Shown: positions 15,074 through 22,486, numbered from the stretch's first letter. The stretch is 22,782 nt of DNA from JAJVID01 sp036565725 (GCA_036565725.1 DATCXQ010000239.1:1-22782); one strand, 5' to 3'. The notes: a model not told the origin generated them from the letters alone. Made by a program: numbers and translations.

Positions 15074-16867
15074 ATGAAAAACGCAATCGCACGCTATACG
15101 ATTTTTCGCCGCCTGCTATGTGGCGCATTCCTGCTTGGTCTGCTCTGGCTGGCGCCGCTCTTGGCGCGAGCCGAGGAAGAGGGCATCGTGCGCTATGGCG
15201 TCACGCAGCAGGCGCTGCAAAACGAGTTCGTGGGCGGCTACGGCCAAAACGGTTATCTCCCAGTCCGCCTGACCGGCTATCAGGAGGACTATCAAGTGGA
15301 CAATGGCGCGACTCGCTACTTCACCCGCTGGGTGACTAACACTACAGGCAAAGGCTGGCAGGTGCGTTCCAACCGTACGCTTGCCGAGTTCAACAACCTG
15401 AACGGAATCTTCAGGGAACAGGGCTATGTCCTGGTAGATGTCAGCGGCTACCAGACGGTGTACGGAGTGCGCTACGCCGGCATCTGGCACAAGAACACCG
15501 AGGGTCTGGTCTGGACGACCTTTCCCGATATGACGATGGATGACATGCAGGACCTGCACGATACCATCGGCCAGGATGGTTGGCGGCCGCATCGCATCGA
15601 GGGCTATGAGAGCGGCGGCCAATCGCGCTTCATCTCGGTCTGGTACTACCTGCCGACCGTCAGCTACATCTGGCATAGCAAGATGACCGAGGCGCAATAT
15701 CAGGATCATGTAGACGATTACTTGGCGGCGGGCTTCAAGCCTTTTCACCTGCATTCACACACGCAGGGCGGCACGGTCTACTTCTCCGCCATCTGGAAAT
15801 CTACGAGTACGTCCGTCCGGGTGCGCGGCAATCGCGACGTGCGCGTCTTCCAGCGGTACTACAACAATTACTGGGCCGACGGATACAACATTGACAACTT
15901 CTACGCCTCGCTGACGCCCGATGGCGTGCGCTTCGGCGGCATCTGGTTTTTTGATGGCGAGACGCCTGTCGATGACAGTTCGCCCCTGAGCTTGAAGGTG
16001 CGCAAAGAGGTTGACGGCGCGCCGGCGTTGGGTGGCGCGGCAGTATTGAACCTGACGACGGGCGATTCATATTCGATCCACGGCAACCAGATCTTCGCCA
16101 TCGCCAGCACCAGCAAGATCGGCATCCTTGCCGCCTTGTTGAAGGAGATTGACGAAAACCCCGGCAACATCGTGTGGGCGGAATTCGTCAACTCCAATCT
16201 CTCCACCGGCGCCACCAGCTGCGGCAATTTGAAGCCGAATACCCCTTACCGTGTGGATCAACTGGCGGCCTATATGATCCGCTGCAGCGACAACTGGGCG
16301 ACCAACGTGCTGATCGCGCGCCTAACACTCGCCACGATCAACCAGCATCTGGAAGACCTTGGCCTGGACGTGACGCGCATCCACCGCTACATGATCGGCG
16401 GCCCCAGCGCGCACGGCAACGCCAGCGCCAGCGCCGACCGCGCCGAAGGCTGGGAGAACCTCTCGACGCCCAACGAGATGGTCGAACTGCTGCGCCGCGT
16501 GCTGCAGGACAACGTGCTCAGCGATGACGGCGAAACTCGCTTCTGGGAGACCTTGCAGTTGGACACGGATGTCTTCCCCAATACTAAAAACTACATCGCC
16601 GCACAGGTGACGCCGATGTTCTCGCCGCGGATCAACGTTTACAACAAACCCGGCAGTCTGGGTGATCCGGGAGTTGATTCGCGCCACGTGAACGCCGACG
16701 CCGCCCGGTTGCGCTTTCCCGACGGGCAGGAAGTGTTGATGGCCGTCTTTATGGATTACGTGTCCGACGATCCGGACGAACCATTGCAGGTCACGAGGGC
16801 AGAGGGCCTGGCCGTGCAGGCAATCAAGAATGTGGCCAAGGTCGTCGCAGAGCACTATCACCCATAA
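15074..16867 (+). CDS. Secreted serine hydrolase: five tandem BTRD-like repeats plus beta-lactamase-fold domain
   Basis: The 597-residue protein has a signal peptide (1-32, ending ARA). About 35-295 holds five repeats of some 45 residues, each with a helix, a G(Y/W)xPxxxxGY turn and a closing strand RYAGIW, RFISVW, YFSAIW or RFGGIW. This is the pattern of the bacterial tandem repeat domain 1 family. About 305-595 is a class A beta-lactamase-like hydrolase with S345-x-x-K348 (ASTSK), SDN at 405-407 and NKPGS at 524-528 where KTG is usual. Fungal polyglycine hydrolases combine a similar N-terminal region with this fold, so a secreted peptidase is possible; peptidoglycan or ester substrates are alternatives. 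Directly behind the stop begins a remnant of the two-domain family. Confidence 0.88.
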   Translation: MKNAIARYTIFRRLLCGAFLLGLLWLAPLLARAEEEGIVRYGVTQQALQNEFVGGYGQNGYLPVRLTGYQEDYQVDNGATRYFTRWVTNTTGKGWQVRSNRTLAEFNNLNGIFREQGYVLVDVSGYQTVYGVRYAGIWHKNTEGLVWTTFPDMTMDDMQDLHDTIGQDGWRPHRIEGYESGGQSRFISVWYYLPTVSYIWHSKMTEAQYQDHVDDYLAAGFKPFHLHSHTQGGTVYFSAIWKSTSTSVRVRGNRDVRVFQRYYNNYWADGYNIDNFYASLTPDGVRFGGIWFFDGETPVDDSSPLSLKVRKEVDGAPALGGAAVLNLTTGDSYSIHGNQIFAIASTSKIGILAALLKEIDENPGNIVWAEFVNSNLSTGATSCGNLKPNTPYRVDQLAAYMIRCSDNWATNVLIARLTLATINQHLEDLGLDVTRIHRYMIGGPSAHGNASASADRAEGWENLSTPNEMVELLRRVLQDNVLSDDGETRFWETLQLDTDVFPNTKNYIAAQVTPMFSPRINVYNKPGSLGDPGVDSRHVNADAARLRFPDGQEVLMAVFMDYVSDDPDEPLQVTRAEGLAVQAIKNVAKVVAEHYHP

Positions 16868-17078
16868 CGCTTATCGCCTAATCGGCGAGCCGGGCACAAT
16901 CCGGACGCAATCGCGAATAAAACCATTTTTCAAATTTGAATCAGAGCGGCTCTCTACCGTTCTCTCCTCGTTTGAGATCGTTGATAACAGCACGGGCAAA
17001 ACAGTATCGCTGTCCGGGTTCAATGGAGGTGTCTGGGTAACGTCCGGCGCCATTGATCAGATAGGAGTCAGGTCATGA
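16868..17078 (+). pseudogene. 3' remnant of a PGEF-SFDF family gene
   Basis: Starting with the base after the stop codon of the serine hydrolase, the DNA resembles the end of member 2 (from about 14659): GEPGT.RTQ.RI.P, then SFEIVDNSTGKTVSLSG. The alignment is nearly gap-free to about 17014, with long identical stretches such as GAGATCGTTGATAACAGCAC. There is no start codon, signal peptide or first domain. The frame stays open and ends at TGA 17076-17078, overlapping the ATG of member 3. It is most likely the leftover of a paralogue whose front part was replaced. Confidence 0.8.
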
Positions 17079-18073
17079 GAATCAACTTCATTCATAGCAA
17101 ATCAATCGCGCAATTAACGGTGTTGGCGCTGATAGCTGTTTGTTTGCTTCAACCGCCGGCCTGCGCGCATCCGGCCGGGATCAATACCGTCGCTGCTCAA
17201 GATACACACATAGACCTGTATAAAAATGTCTGGATCAACCAAGCGCTGGCGCACGGGCAAACATTGCGTTACACGTGGGCCAACCTGGATGATCCAGACC
17301 CACTGAAGTGCGAGTTCGAGCCATTGCGCATTCGGGTCAAGCTGCTCGCCGCCGACGGGAGCGTGATCGCGCAGGCCGAAGCGGCGGCGGTCGGAGCGGG
17401 CCAATTTCAATCCTTCGATTTCGACCGCGACCGGATCAGCTTGCCTGGCGAAGCCGGAACGGGCCGTCTGCAAGCGCGGCTGGAGGTGACGGTGAGCGGG
17501 ATTCACAGGATTACCGACATCACGCTCAAACGAGGAGTCATCGAAACATTCGAAGACACGGTGGAAGTCATTGATACATTAACCGGAGTGACAACCGTCG
17601 GCGTCAGCGGGAGAAGCGGAGATGATACTCTCACTTCATCCGGTGGAAATAATCTGTTCCTGATCGGAATTGGCCCCGGTCAAACGCTACTCGTGAGCGT
17701 GCTCAATCCGCTCACGCCGCCGCCGCCGGGCGCCGATGGCAGGAAATATAAGATGCTGTTCGCGCCACTGATCTTGAATGCGGATGGCCGAGTGATCGCG
17801 CAACGCGATGAGGTTGCCCTTGACCCGGGGGAGTTTCATTCCTTCGACTTCAAGCGCGCCGAACTCCCCCTGGCAGGCGCACTTGGCGTGGACCGAGCGC
17901 AAGTACGCGTCGAAATTCGGCGGCGTTTCTTTCCAGGCATCTCATCACGCATCTCACAAGGCGAGCTTGATGGCGCCCCCGCCGCAGTGGAGATTTTCAA
18001 GGACAGCACGGGCAAGACTACGATTCTGATCTCGCAAAAACCGAAGGAGATCGTCGTCGTCGGCTCAAAATAG
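17075..18073 (+). CDS. Secreted two-domain protein, PGEF-SFDF family (member 3)
   Basis: The 332-residue protein has a signal peptide (about 1-31) and two family domains (about 44-178 and 196-320). Domain 1 has GQFQSFDFDRDRISLPGEAGTGR (from 109) and VEVIDTLTGVTT. Domain 2 has PGEFHSFDFKRAELPLAG (from 251) and EIFKDSTGKTT. The protein ends in PKEIVVVGSK, the motif that links the two domains of member 1. TAGGAG eight bases before the ATG supports the start. No CRP-type operator lies directly upstream, so it probably depends on read-through from the serine hydrolase transcript. The function is unknown. Confidence 0.85.
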   Translation: MRINFIHSKSIAQLTVLALIAVCLLQPPACAHPAGINTVAAQDTHIDLYKNVWINQALAHGQTLRYTWANLDDPDPLKCEFEPLRIRVKLLAADGSVIAQAEAAAVGAGQFQSFDFDRDRISLPGEAGTGRLQARLEVTVSGIHRITDITLKRGVIETFEDTVEVIDTLTGVTTVGVSGRSGDDTLTSSGGNNLFLIGIGPGQTLLVSVLNPLTPPPPGADGRKYKMLFAPLILNADGRVIAQRDEVALDPGEFHSFDFKRAELPLAGALGVDRAQVRVEIRRRFFPGISSRISQGELDGAPAAVEIFKDSTGKTTILISQKPKEIVVVGSK

Positions 18074-18115
18074 CAACGACAATATTTGCGCTCCGTAGCC
18101 AATCAGGTTGAAAAT

Positions 18116-18162
18116 GGCTAGTGGCCGGTGGTCAGAGAAGAGATCAAAACCGGTTACTAGCC
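18116..18162. repeat. Imperfect inverted repeat between genes
   Basis: Bases 18116-18129 (GGCTAGTGGCCGGT) pair with 18149-18162 at 12 of 14 positions, with a 19-base loop. It resembles the TAGTGGTTGG hairpin at 5850-5908 in composition. It could cap transcripts from the family cluster on its left, but there is no T tract. Confidence 0.55.
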
Positions 18163-18191
18163 GCTATTGATTCGGGAAAGGCTATCGAGCA

Positions 18192-18917
18192 ATGAGATTA
18201 CCCACCATAGAAGGAACCATTTGCCGTCGCATCCTCGTCAACTATCGTGTTGATCCTGCAGTCATCCAGCGCCATTTGCCCTCCCGCTTCAGACCAAAGT
18301 TGTATGAAGGTCGCGCCGTCGCCGGCATCTGCCTGATCCGGCTTGAACACATCAGGCCAAAGATCTTACCGGCGTTCATTGGCATAAACAGCGAGAACGC
18401 CGCCCACCGCATAGCCGTATTGTGGGATGACGAGCAAGGCGTGACCCGCGAAGGCGTCTTCATCCCTCGCCGAGACACCAACTCCGAGATCAATCACCTG
18501 ATGGGCGGCCGCATCTTTCCCGGCGAACACAACAAAGCGGCGTTCACAGTGCAAGAGTCGGAGACAGAGATCAGCTTCTCGATGGAGTCGCGAGACGGGG
18601 AGGTCAAAGTCGATCTGGCTGGGAGAATCTCCGATGCCTTGCCGAATTCATCTGTCTTCCCATCACTGTCGGCCGCGTCGTCATTCTTTGAACCGGGGTC
18701 GTTGGGCTATTCGGTTACCGGCGACGCTCATCGTTTGGACGGCATTGAGCTCGAAACAAAAGAATGGCGCGTCGAGCCGTTGACGCTCGATCGGATAAAT
18801 TCGAGCTTTTTCGCAGACGAGGAGAGATTTCCGAAAGGGAGCGCGGAATTCGATCATGCGTTGATCATGAGAAACATCGCGCACGAATGGCATAGCGCGT
18901 CAGATTTATATGTTTGA
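18192..18917 (+). CDS. DUF2071 (YqjF-like) protein
   Basis: The 241-residue cytoplasmic-looking protein has the DUF2071 layout: an early VNYRVDPAVIQRHLPSRFRPKLYEGRAVAGICLIRLEHIRP block, then an internal AAHRIAV and GVFIPRRDTNS block, and a late FEPGSLGYSV motif. The length fits the family. Relatives belong to the acetoacetate decarboxylase-like fold group, but I know no established activity for this branch. The start at 18192 has AAAGG about ten bases upstream. It is followed after 18 bases by the next gene on the same strand, so the two may be cotranscribed. Confidence 0.85.
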   Translation: MRLPTIEGTICRRILVNYRVDPAVIQRHLPSRFRPKLYEGRAVAGICLIRLEHIRPKILPAFIGINSENAAHRIAVLWDDEQGVTREGVFIPRRDTNSEINHLMGGRIFPGEHNKAAFTVQESETEISFSMESRDGEVKVDLAGRISDALPNSSVFPSLSAASSFFEPGSLGYSVTGDAHRLDGIELETKEWRVEPLTLDRINSSFFADEERFPKGSAEFDHALIMRNIAHEWHSASDLYV

Positions 18918-18935
18918 CGCAAAAGGAATCGAGCC

Positions 18936-19442
18936 ATGAATTTGAGACGTCAGATGTTAGTTTCACTTCCAGTCGCTCTTGTTATTGGTCTCTCAGCGCA
19001 AGTCGCCGGCCAGGAGAACAAGATCCCCGATCAGGCCAGGGCAATCCTTGAAAATGCCAGTCAGTTCGAGCTGTTGTCCATTGGGCATGATCCCTCCCAG
19101 AAAAATCCCACTGAGGAATTCCATAGATGGCCTGTCATAGGAAAAGCAACAATCAAAGACCTGGATACCCGCAAGCGACTCGTCGCCGCGCTGGAGAAAG
19201 GGGTTGAGGAGAACAAAGGCGATATCATGAAGTGTTTCAATCCACGTCATGGCATCCGCGTCACCCACGGCGGGATGACGGCGGACTTCGTCATTTGTTT
19301 TGAGTGTTTTCAAGTAATGGTGTACGTCGCGGGAGGGAAGGGACAGCGCTTTCTTATCACCGACTCCCCGGCCCCTGTTTTCAACCAGGCGTTGCAACAC
19401 GCAAAGGTTCCATTGGCCAGGGAGCCGGAGAAAAAGAAATAA
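18936..19442 (+). CDS. Small secreted protein of unknown function
   Basis: The 168-residue protein has a signal peptide (about 1-26, LPVALVIGLSAQVAGQ). The mature domain has the features FELLSIGHDP, FHRWPVIGKATI, KCFNPRHGIRV and DFVICFECFQVMVYV, with three cysteines, two of them in CFEC. It ends in a charged EPEKKK tail. AAAGGAA seven bases before the ATG supports the start. The CFNPRHGIR and ICFEC pairing recurs in hypothetical proteins I have seen from other soil bacteria, but I cannot assign a function. Confidence 0.75.
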   Translation: MNLRRQMLVSLPVALVIGLSAQVAGQENKIPDQARAILENASQFELLSIGHDPSQKNPTEEFHRWPVIGKATIKDLDTRKRLVAALEKGVEENKGDIMKCFNPRHGIRVTHGGMTADFVICFECFQVMVYVAGGKGQRFLITDSPAPVFNQALQHAKVPLAREPEKKK

Positions 19443-19595
19443 TCGAGCTTTACGTCAACTTCCGTCCTCTGACGCTCAAACTCATGTGTCCTGTGTCGAT
19501 CAGCCCAACTTTGCTTGCATCTGGCGCAAATAGCAGAATAATGCCGACGTTGCTTCGTGAACTATCGCCTCGCAAGCCAACAGTCAGGAGGACAG

Positions 19596-21005
19596 ATGGC
19601 TACATGCAAAGAATGTGGTCAGGAATTCACTCCCGCTTCCAGCGGGAGCGGGCTTATGCCTTCCATTCCTATCGATACCTGCCCTGAATGCACAAAAGCT
19701 GCGGAGGTGGCGTTCCACAGCCTATTGACCGAGGCGACGCCTCGAATCTTCATCACCCCGATCATCATCGCGATCAATCTCGTGGTCTTTGTGGCGATGC
19801 TGGCCACTGGCGTTTCGTTCATCGCGCCACAGAACGATCAATTGCTCAAATGGGGCGCCGATTTCGGCCCGCAGACGCTCGACGGTGAATGGTGGCGTCT
19901 GTTGTCATCAGTCTTCGTGCATATTGGGGTAGTGCATCTGTTGCTGAATATGTGGTGTTTGTGGAGTCTGGGGCGGCTGGCCGAGCGGATGTTCGGGAAC
20001 TGGACTTTCCTCGCGATCTACCTGCTGAGCGGTCTGGGCGGCAGCCTGGCAAGCGTGTTGTGGAACCCTTCGATTATAAGCGCAGGCGCTTCGGGCGCGG
20101 TCTTCGGCGTGGCGGGCGCCTTAGTCGCCTATTGGTATTTCGGTAAGATTGCGCTGCCGCGCTCGATTATCAAACGCGACTTCGCCAGCATTTTGACCTT
20201 TGTCGGCTACAACCTCGCTTTTGGTTTTGCGAAAGATGGGGTGGATAATGCTGGGCACCTCGGCGGCCTGTTGGTCGGTTTGGCGCTGGGCGCATTGCTG
20301 CATCGTCCGCTGCCTGCGACGACGGCTCCTTCACGATTGCGGATCGGCCTGATCTATGCGGGCGCCGCGTTGATATTGGTTCTGGTGGCGGCGTTCGCCC
20401 GAAAGACCCACGAATCCATGATCAGTTACGGACGCGGTCTAAGGTATCTTGAAAACGAATCCAACGATCGCGCGATCGAAGAATTCAATCGCGCGATCGC
20501 ATCCGATCCTGCTTTCGCGATGGCGCACAATGTTATAGGCGTCGCCTACCTGCGAAAAGATAGTTATGAGCAAGCGATTAATGCCTTCAAGAAATGCCTC
20601 GAACTAAACCCCGAGGTAAGTGTGCGCGTGATGGCCCACTACAATCTTGGGCTGGCTTACCTGAGCCTCTCTCGTAATGATGAAGCGATCGGCGCCTTCA
20701 ATCAATCCCTCCAGCTTAATTCGCAAGACCCGGAGACACACCACCTCCTCGGTATGGCTTATCTTGGAAAAAAACTTTATGACCAGGCCATCACAGCCTT
20801 CCAACAATCGATCAAACTAAAACCCGATCTGGTCGGCCCACAGATCGGGTTGGGCGATGCGTACGAAGCGAAGGGGCTTCGCGACCGGGCCATCGCGGCT
20901 TATGAAGAGGCGCTCAAACTCAACCCTGCGGCGGAGGAAGTACAACAAAAGCTGAATGAACTCAAAGCCAATCGAACACCTGCGGCGCCAGCCAGTCGTC
21001 ACTGA
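19596..21005 (+). CDS. Rhomboid intramembrane serine protease with N-terminal zinc ribbon and C-terminal TPR repeats
   Basis: The 469-residue protein begins with a zinc-ribbon-like CKECGQEF...CPEC (4-32). Next are about seven membrane helices (about 52-268) with the rhomboid signatures N118 in HLLLNMWCLWSLG, catalytic S166 in GASGAVFGVAGA and H221 in NAGHLGG. About five TPR repeats follow (275-455), the first units being YGRGLRYLENESNDRAIEEF and AHNVIGVAYLRKDSYEQAI. It would cut transmembrane proteins within the membrane, with TPRs as docking surface. The start at 19596 is chosen because AGGAGG stands four bases before it; the frame extends upstream to 19557 without a ribosome site. The catalytic residues are all present. 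Confidence 0.92.
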   Translation: MATCKECGQEFTPASSGSGLMPSIPIDTCPECTKAAEVAFHSLLTEATPRIFITPIIIAINLVVFVAMLATGVSFIAPQNDQLLKWGADFGPQTLDGEWWRLLSSVFVHIGVVHLLLNMWCLWSLGRLAERMFGNWTFLAIYLLSGLGGSLASVLWNPSIISAGASGAVFGVAGALVAYWYFGKIALPRSIIKRDFASILTFVGYNLAFGFAKDGVDNAGHLGGLLVGLALGALLHRPLPATTAPSRLRIGLIYAGAALILVLVAAFARKTHESMISYGRGLRYLENESNDRAIEEFNRAIASDPAFAMAHNVIGVAYLRKDSYEQAINAFKKCLELNPEVSVRVMAHYNLGLAYLSLSRNDEAIGAFNQSLQLNSQDPETHHLLGMAYLGKKLYDQAITAFQQSIKLKPDLVGPQIGLGDAYEAKGLRDRAIAAYEEALKLNPAAEEVQQKLNELKANRTPAAPASRH

Positions 21006-21025
21006 ATCGGACAGGGGTATTCGAC

Positions 21026-21115
21026 CGCTTTCAATCCTTCGATTTCAACCGCGATGAGATCAGCTCGCCGGGCGAAGACATACCTGGCCGTCTGCAACCG
21101 ATGCAGGAGGCGACG
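21026..21115 (+). pseudogene. Short internal remnant of a PGEF-SFDF family gene
   Basis: About 90 bases directly after the rhomboid gene read FQSFDFNRDEISSPGE and GRLQ in one plus-strand frame. They are closely similar in DNA to bases 17404-17490 of member 3 (FQSFDFDRDRISLPGE...GRLQ). Nothing of the rest of the gene is present. It abuts, within about 15 bases, a kinase remnant on the other strand. Confidence 0.75.
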
Positions 21116-21128
21116 GCGTCGACCCAGA

Positions 21129-21230
21129 GCCGGCGCAAGCCTCGGCGAGCCATGTCTCTCGCTTTGCGCCCTCGCGCTCGGACGCGCCTTGAAACAATTC
21201 CTCGATTCGCCGCCATCGCTCAGCCTCCAT
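21129..21230 (-). pseudogene. N-terminal remnant of a serine/threonine kinase gene
   Basis: On the minus strand this stretch reads MEAERWRRIEELFQGA, then KRETWLAEACAG. It is the same N-terminal segment that opens the complete kinase at 10408 (ERWRQVEDLFHGAL...RATFLDAACA). The similarity stops at the point where the plus-strand family remnant begins, and no kinase domain follows. It is the broken start of a second kinase gene. Confidence 0.7.
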
Positions 21231-21330
21231 CCGCCGCTCCTCGATCTGACGCGCCCGTCGCACAAAGTAAAGAAAAGACTGGTAACTGATACGAGAGTTT
21301 TTTAGCGCCTTGCCCGGGTTATTCAATAGC

Positions 21331-21396
21331 TGTGAACCATCTCACGCCCCCCCAGTGAACAGCTTTACAGCCGGCGCTCATGCGTTGGGCTATCTT
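21331..21396 (+). promoter_or_regulatory. CRP-type class I promoter module, copy 4
   Basis: The operator TGTGA-ACCATC-TCACG (21331-21346) has nine of ten consensus positions. GTGAAC follows after eight bases (21355). The -10 hexamer TATCTT (21391-21396) sits in the same register as in the other three copies; the -35 position (CAGCCG, 21368) is weak, as expected for an activated promoter. It precedes the secreted protein gene at 21519. Confidence 0.68.
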
Positions 21397-21518
21397 GCCT
21401 GTGTCAACAAGTAAGAGCGCCAGCGCGGCGTTCTACGCAACTCGGGGCGCCGACAGCGCAACTCGCGACCAGGCGCCGAGTAGGAATGGAAACAATGAAA
21501 CACAAAAGGAATCTAGCT

Positions 21519-22106
21519 ATGAAAAACTCGAAATCGAAATTGATGATGGGCGTGAAAAGCCTGTGCGGCCTGGCGTTGCTGCTCGCCGGCCTGGCCGCAA
21601 CTTCGCAAGCGCAAGTAGTGCTCGGCCAACCGTGGACGACTATCGGCGCCGCCGGCACGGTGGATGACGGCGAGGTCACCTACACCGGCCCGCTCGCTTA
21701 TCTGGAGAGCGATGGCGCCGTTCTGCGCTACAACGTCGTGGCGGTGGAAGGGTTGTTCGCCACCGCAGGCCCGGCGCCGACGCGCACGATTCTGACAGCG
21801 CGCTTCCGCGACAATGGCGATAACAACCATGTCATCGTGCGGTTGAAATCACAGCGGCTGACCGGCCCCAACGCCGGCGACATCACGACGCTGATGACGA
21901 TTGACAGCAACGACTATCCCGGCTCGTCGTCGTTCCAAACGCGCTCGATCTGGTGCGACGGCGGCGGCTTCAGCTTCGACTTTGTCAACCACGCTTACTT
22001 TGTCGAAGTGACAATGACGCGCACCGCTTTGCCGGTCACGGCAGGTTTGGCGGCGATCCAGATCGGGCGCACGACCAATGGCTGTCTGGTGGCGCCTGGC
22101 ATATAA
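21519..22106 (+). CDS. Secreted protein of unknown function
   Basis: The 195-residue protein has a signal peptide (1-32, LCGLALLLAGLAATSQAQ). The mature part looks all-beta: QPWTTIGAAGTVDDGEV, TRTILTARFRDNGDNNHVIVRLKS, SSSFQTRSIWCDGGGFSFDF and HAYFVEVTMTR. Two cysteines (one in IWCDGGG, one in TNGCL near the C-terminus) may form a disulfide. The start at 21519 is supported by AAAGGAA about seven bases upstream; in-frame ATGs at 21486 and 21495 are alternatives. The gene follows the fourth CRP-type promoter module and so is a predicted regulon member. It does not contain the PGEF-SFDF motif. I do not recognise a family. Confidence 0.8.
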   Translation: MKNSKSKLMMGVKSLCGLALLLAGLAATSQAQVVLGQPWTTIGAAGTVDDGEVTYTGPLAYLESDGAVLRYNVVAVEGLFATAGPAPTRTILTARFRDNGDNNHVIVRLKSQRLTGPNAGDITTLMTIDSNDYPGSSSFQTRSIWCDGGGFSFDFVNHAYFVEVTMTRTALPVTAGLAAIQIGRTTNGCLVAPGI

Positions 22107-22486
22107 GTACGCCGGCGGAAATACGTTGGGGTTGATCGGGCGCAGCCGATGGCGCCTTTCTAGAGCGATTACCAGATCAGTGTACTGATTTATTCTTCGT
22201 CGCGGAGCGACGGTTGAACTTAGGCCGGCGTTTTAACGCCCGGTGTCGAGTGTGGGAGAAATCTCCAGTCGCGGAGCGACGGTTGAAGGATGCGAAGAAA
22301 AGACGGTTGAATTTAGCGACGAACTCACAACAAGCTCAACCGGCGCTCCGCGACGAAGAGACGCCTCCCTGGGAACGCAAAAGATTTGAGTAATGACAAG
22401 CCCAGGGTCGGGCTACCGCCACTTTCCCGTACATGCAATCGCAATACGCTCTAAGTCGTGAACACATCTGAAAAGGAGTGAGGAAG
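22107..22486. other. Intergenic stretch filled by dispersed repeats
   Basis: No gene is seen. The central part (22195-22358) is a repeat cluster listed separately. The right part (22359-22486) shows no repeat or clear promoter boxes; AAAAGGAGTGAGG at 22471-22483 is the ribosome binding region of the gene that follows. Confidence 0.6.
22195..22358. repeat. Cluster of GTCGCGGAGCGACGGTTGAA repeats
   Basis: Direct copies of GTCGCGGAGCGACGGTTGAA stand at 22199-22218 and 22268-22287. An inverted copy with one change lies at 22336-22358, so the outer ends (CTTCGTCGCGGAGCG...) can pair. Each unit contains its own small palindrome GTCGC-GGA-GCGAC. Between copies 1 and 2 lies another near-palindrome (GGCCGGCGTTTTAACGCCCGG). 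This is REP-like repetitive DNA. Confidence 0.8.

Noticed and set aside
22456..22475. CGTGAACACATCTGAA as a possible fifth CRP-type operator
   Set aside because: Only one half-site is good, and the start codon is about 15 bases further on, so the class I promoter geometry of the other copies cannot fit.
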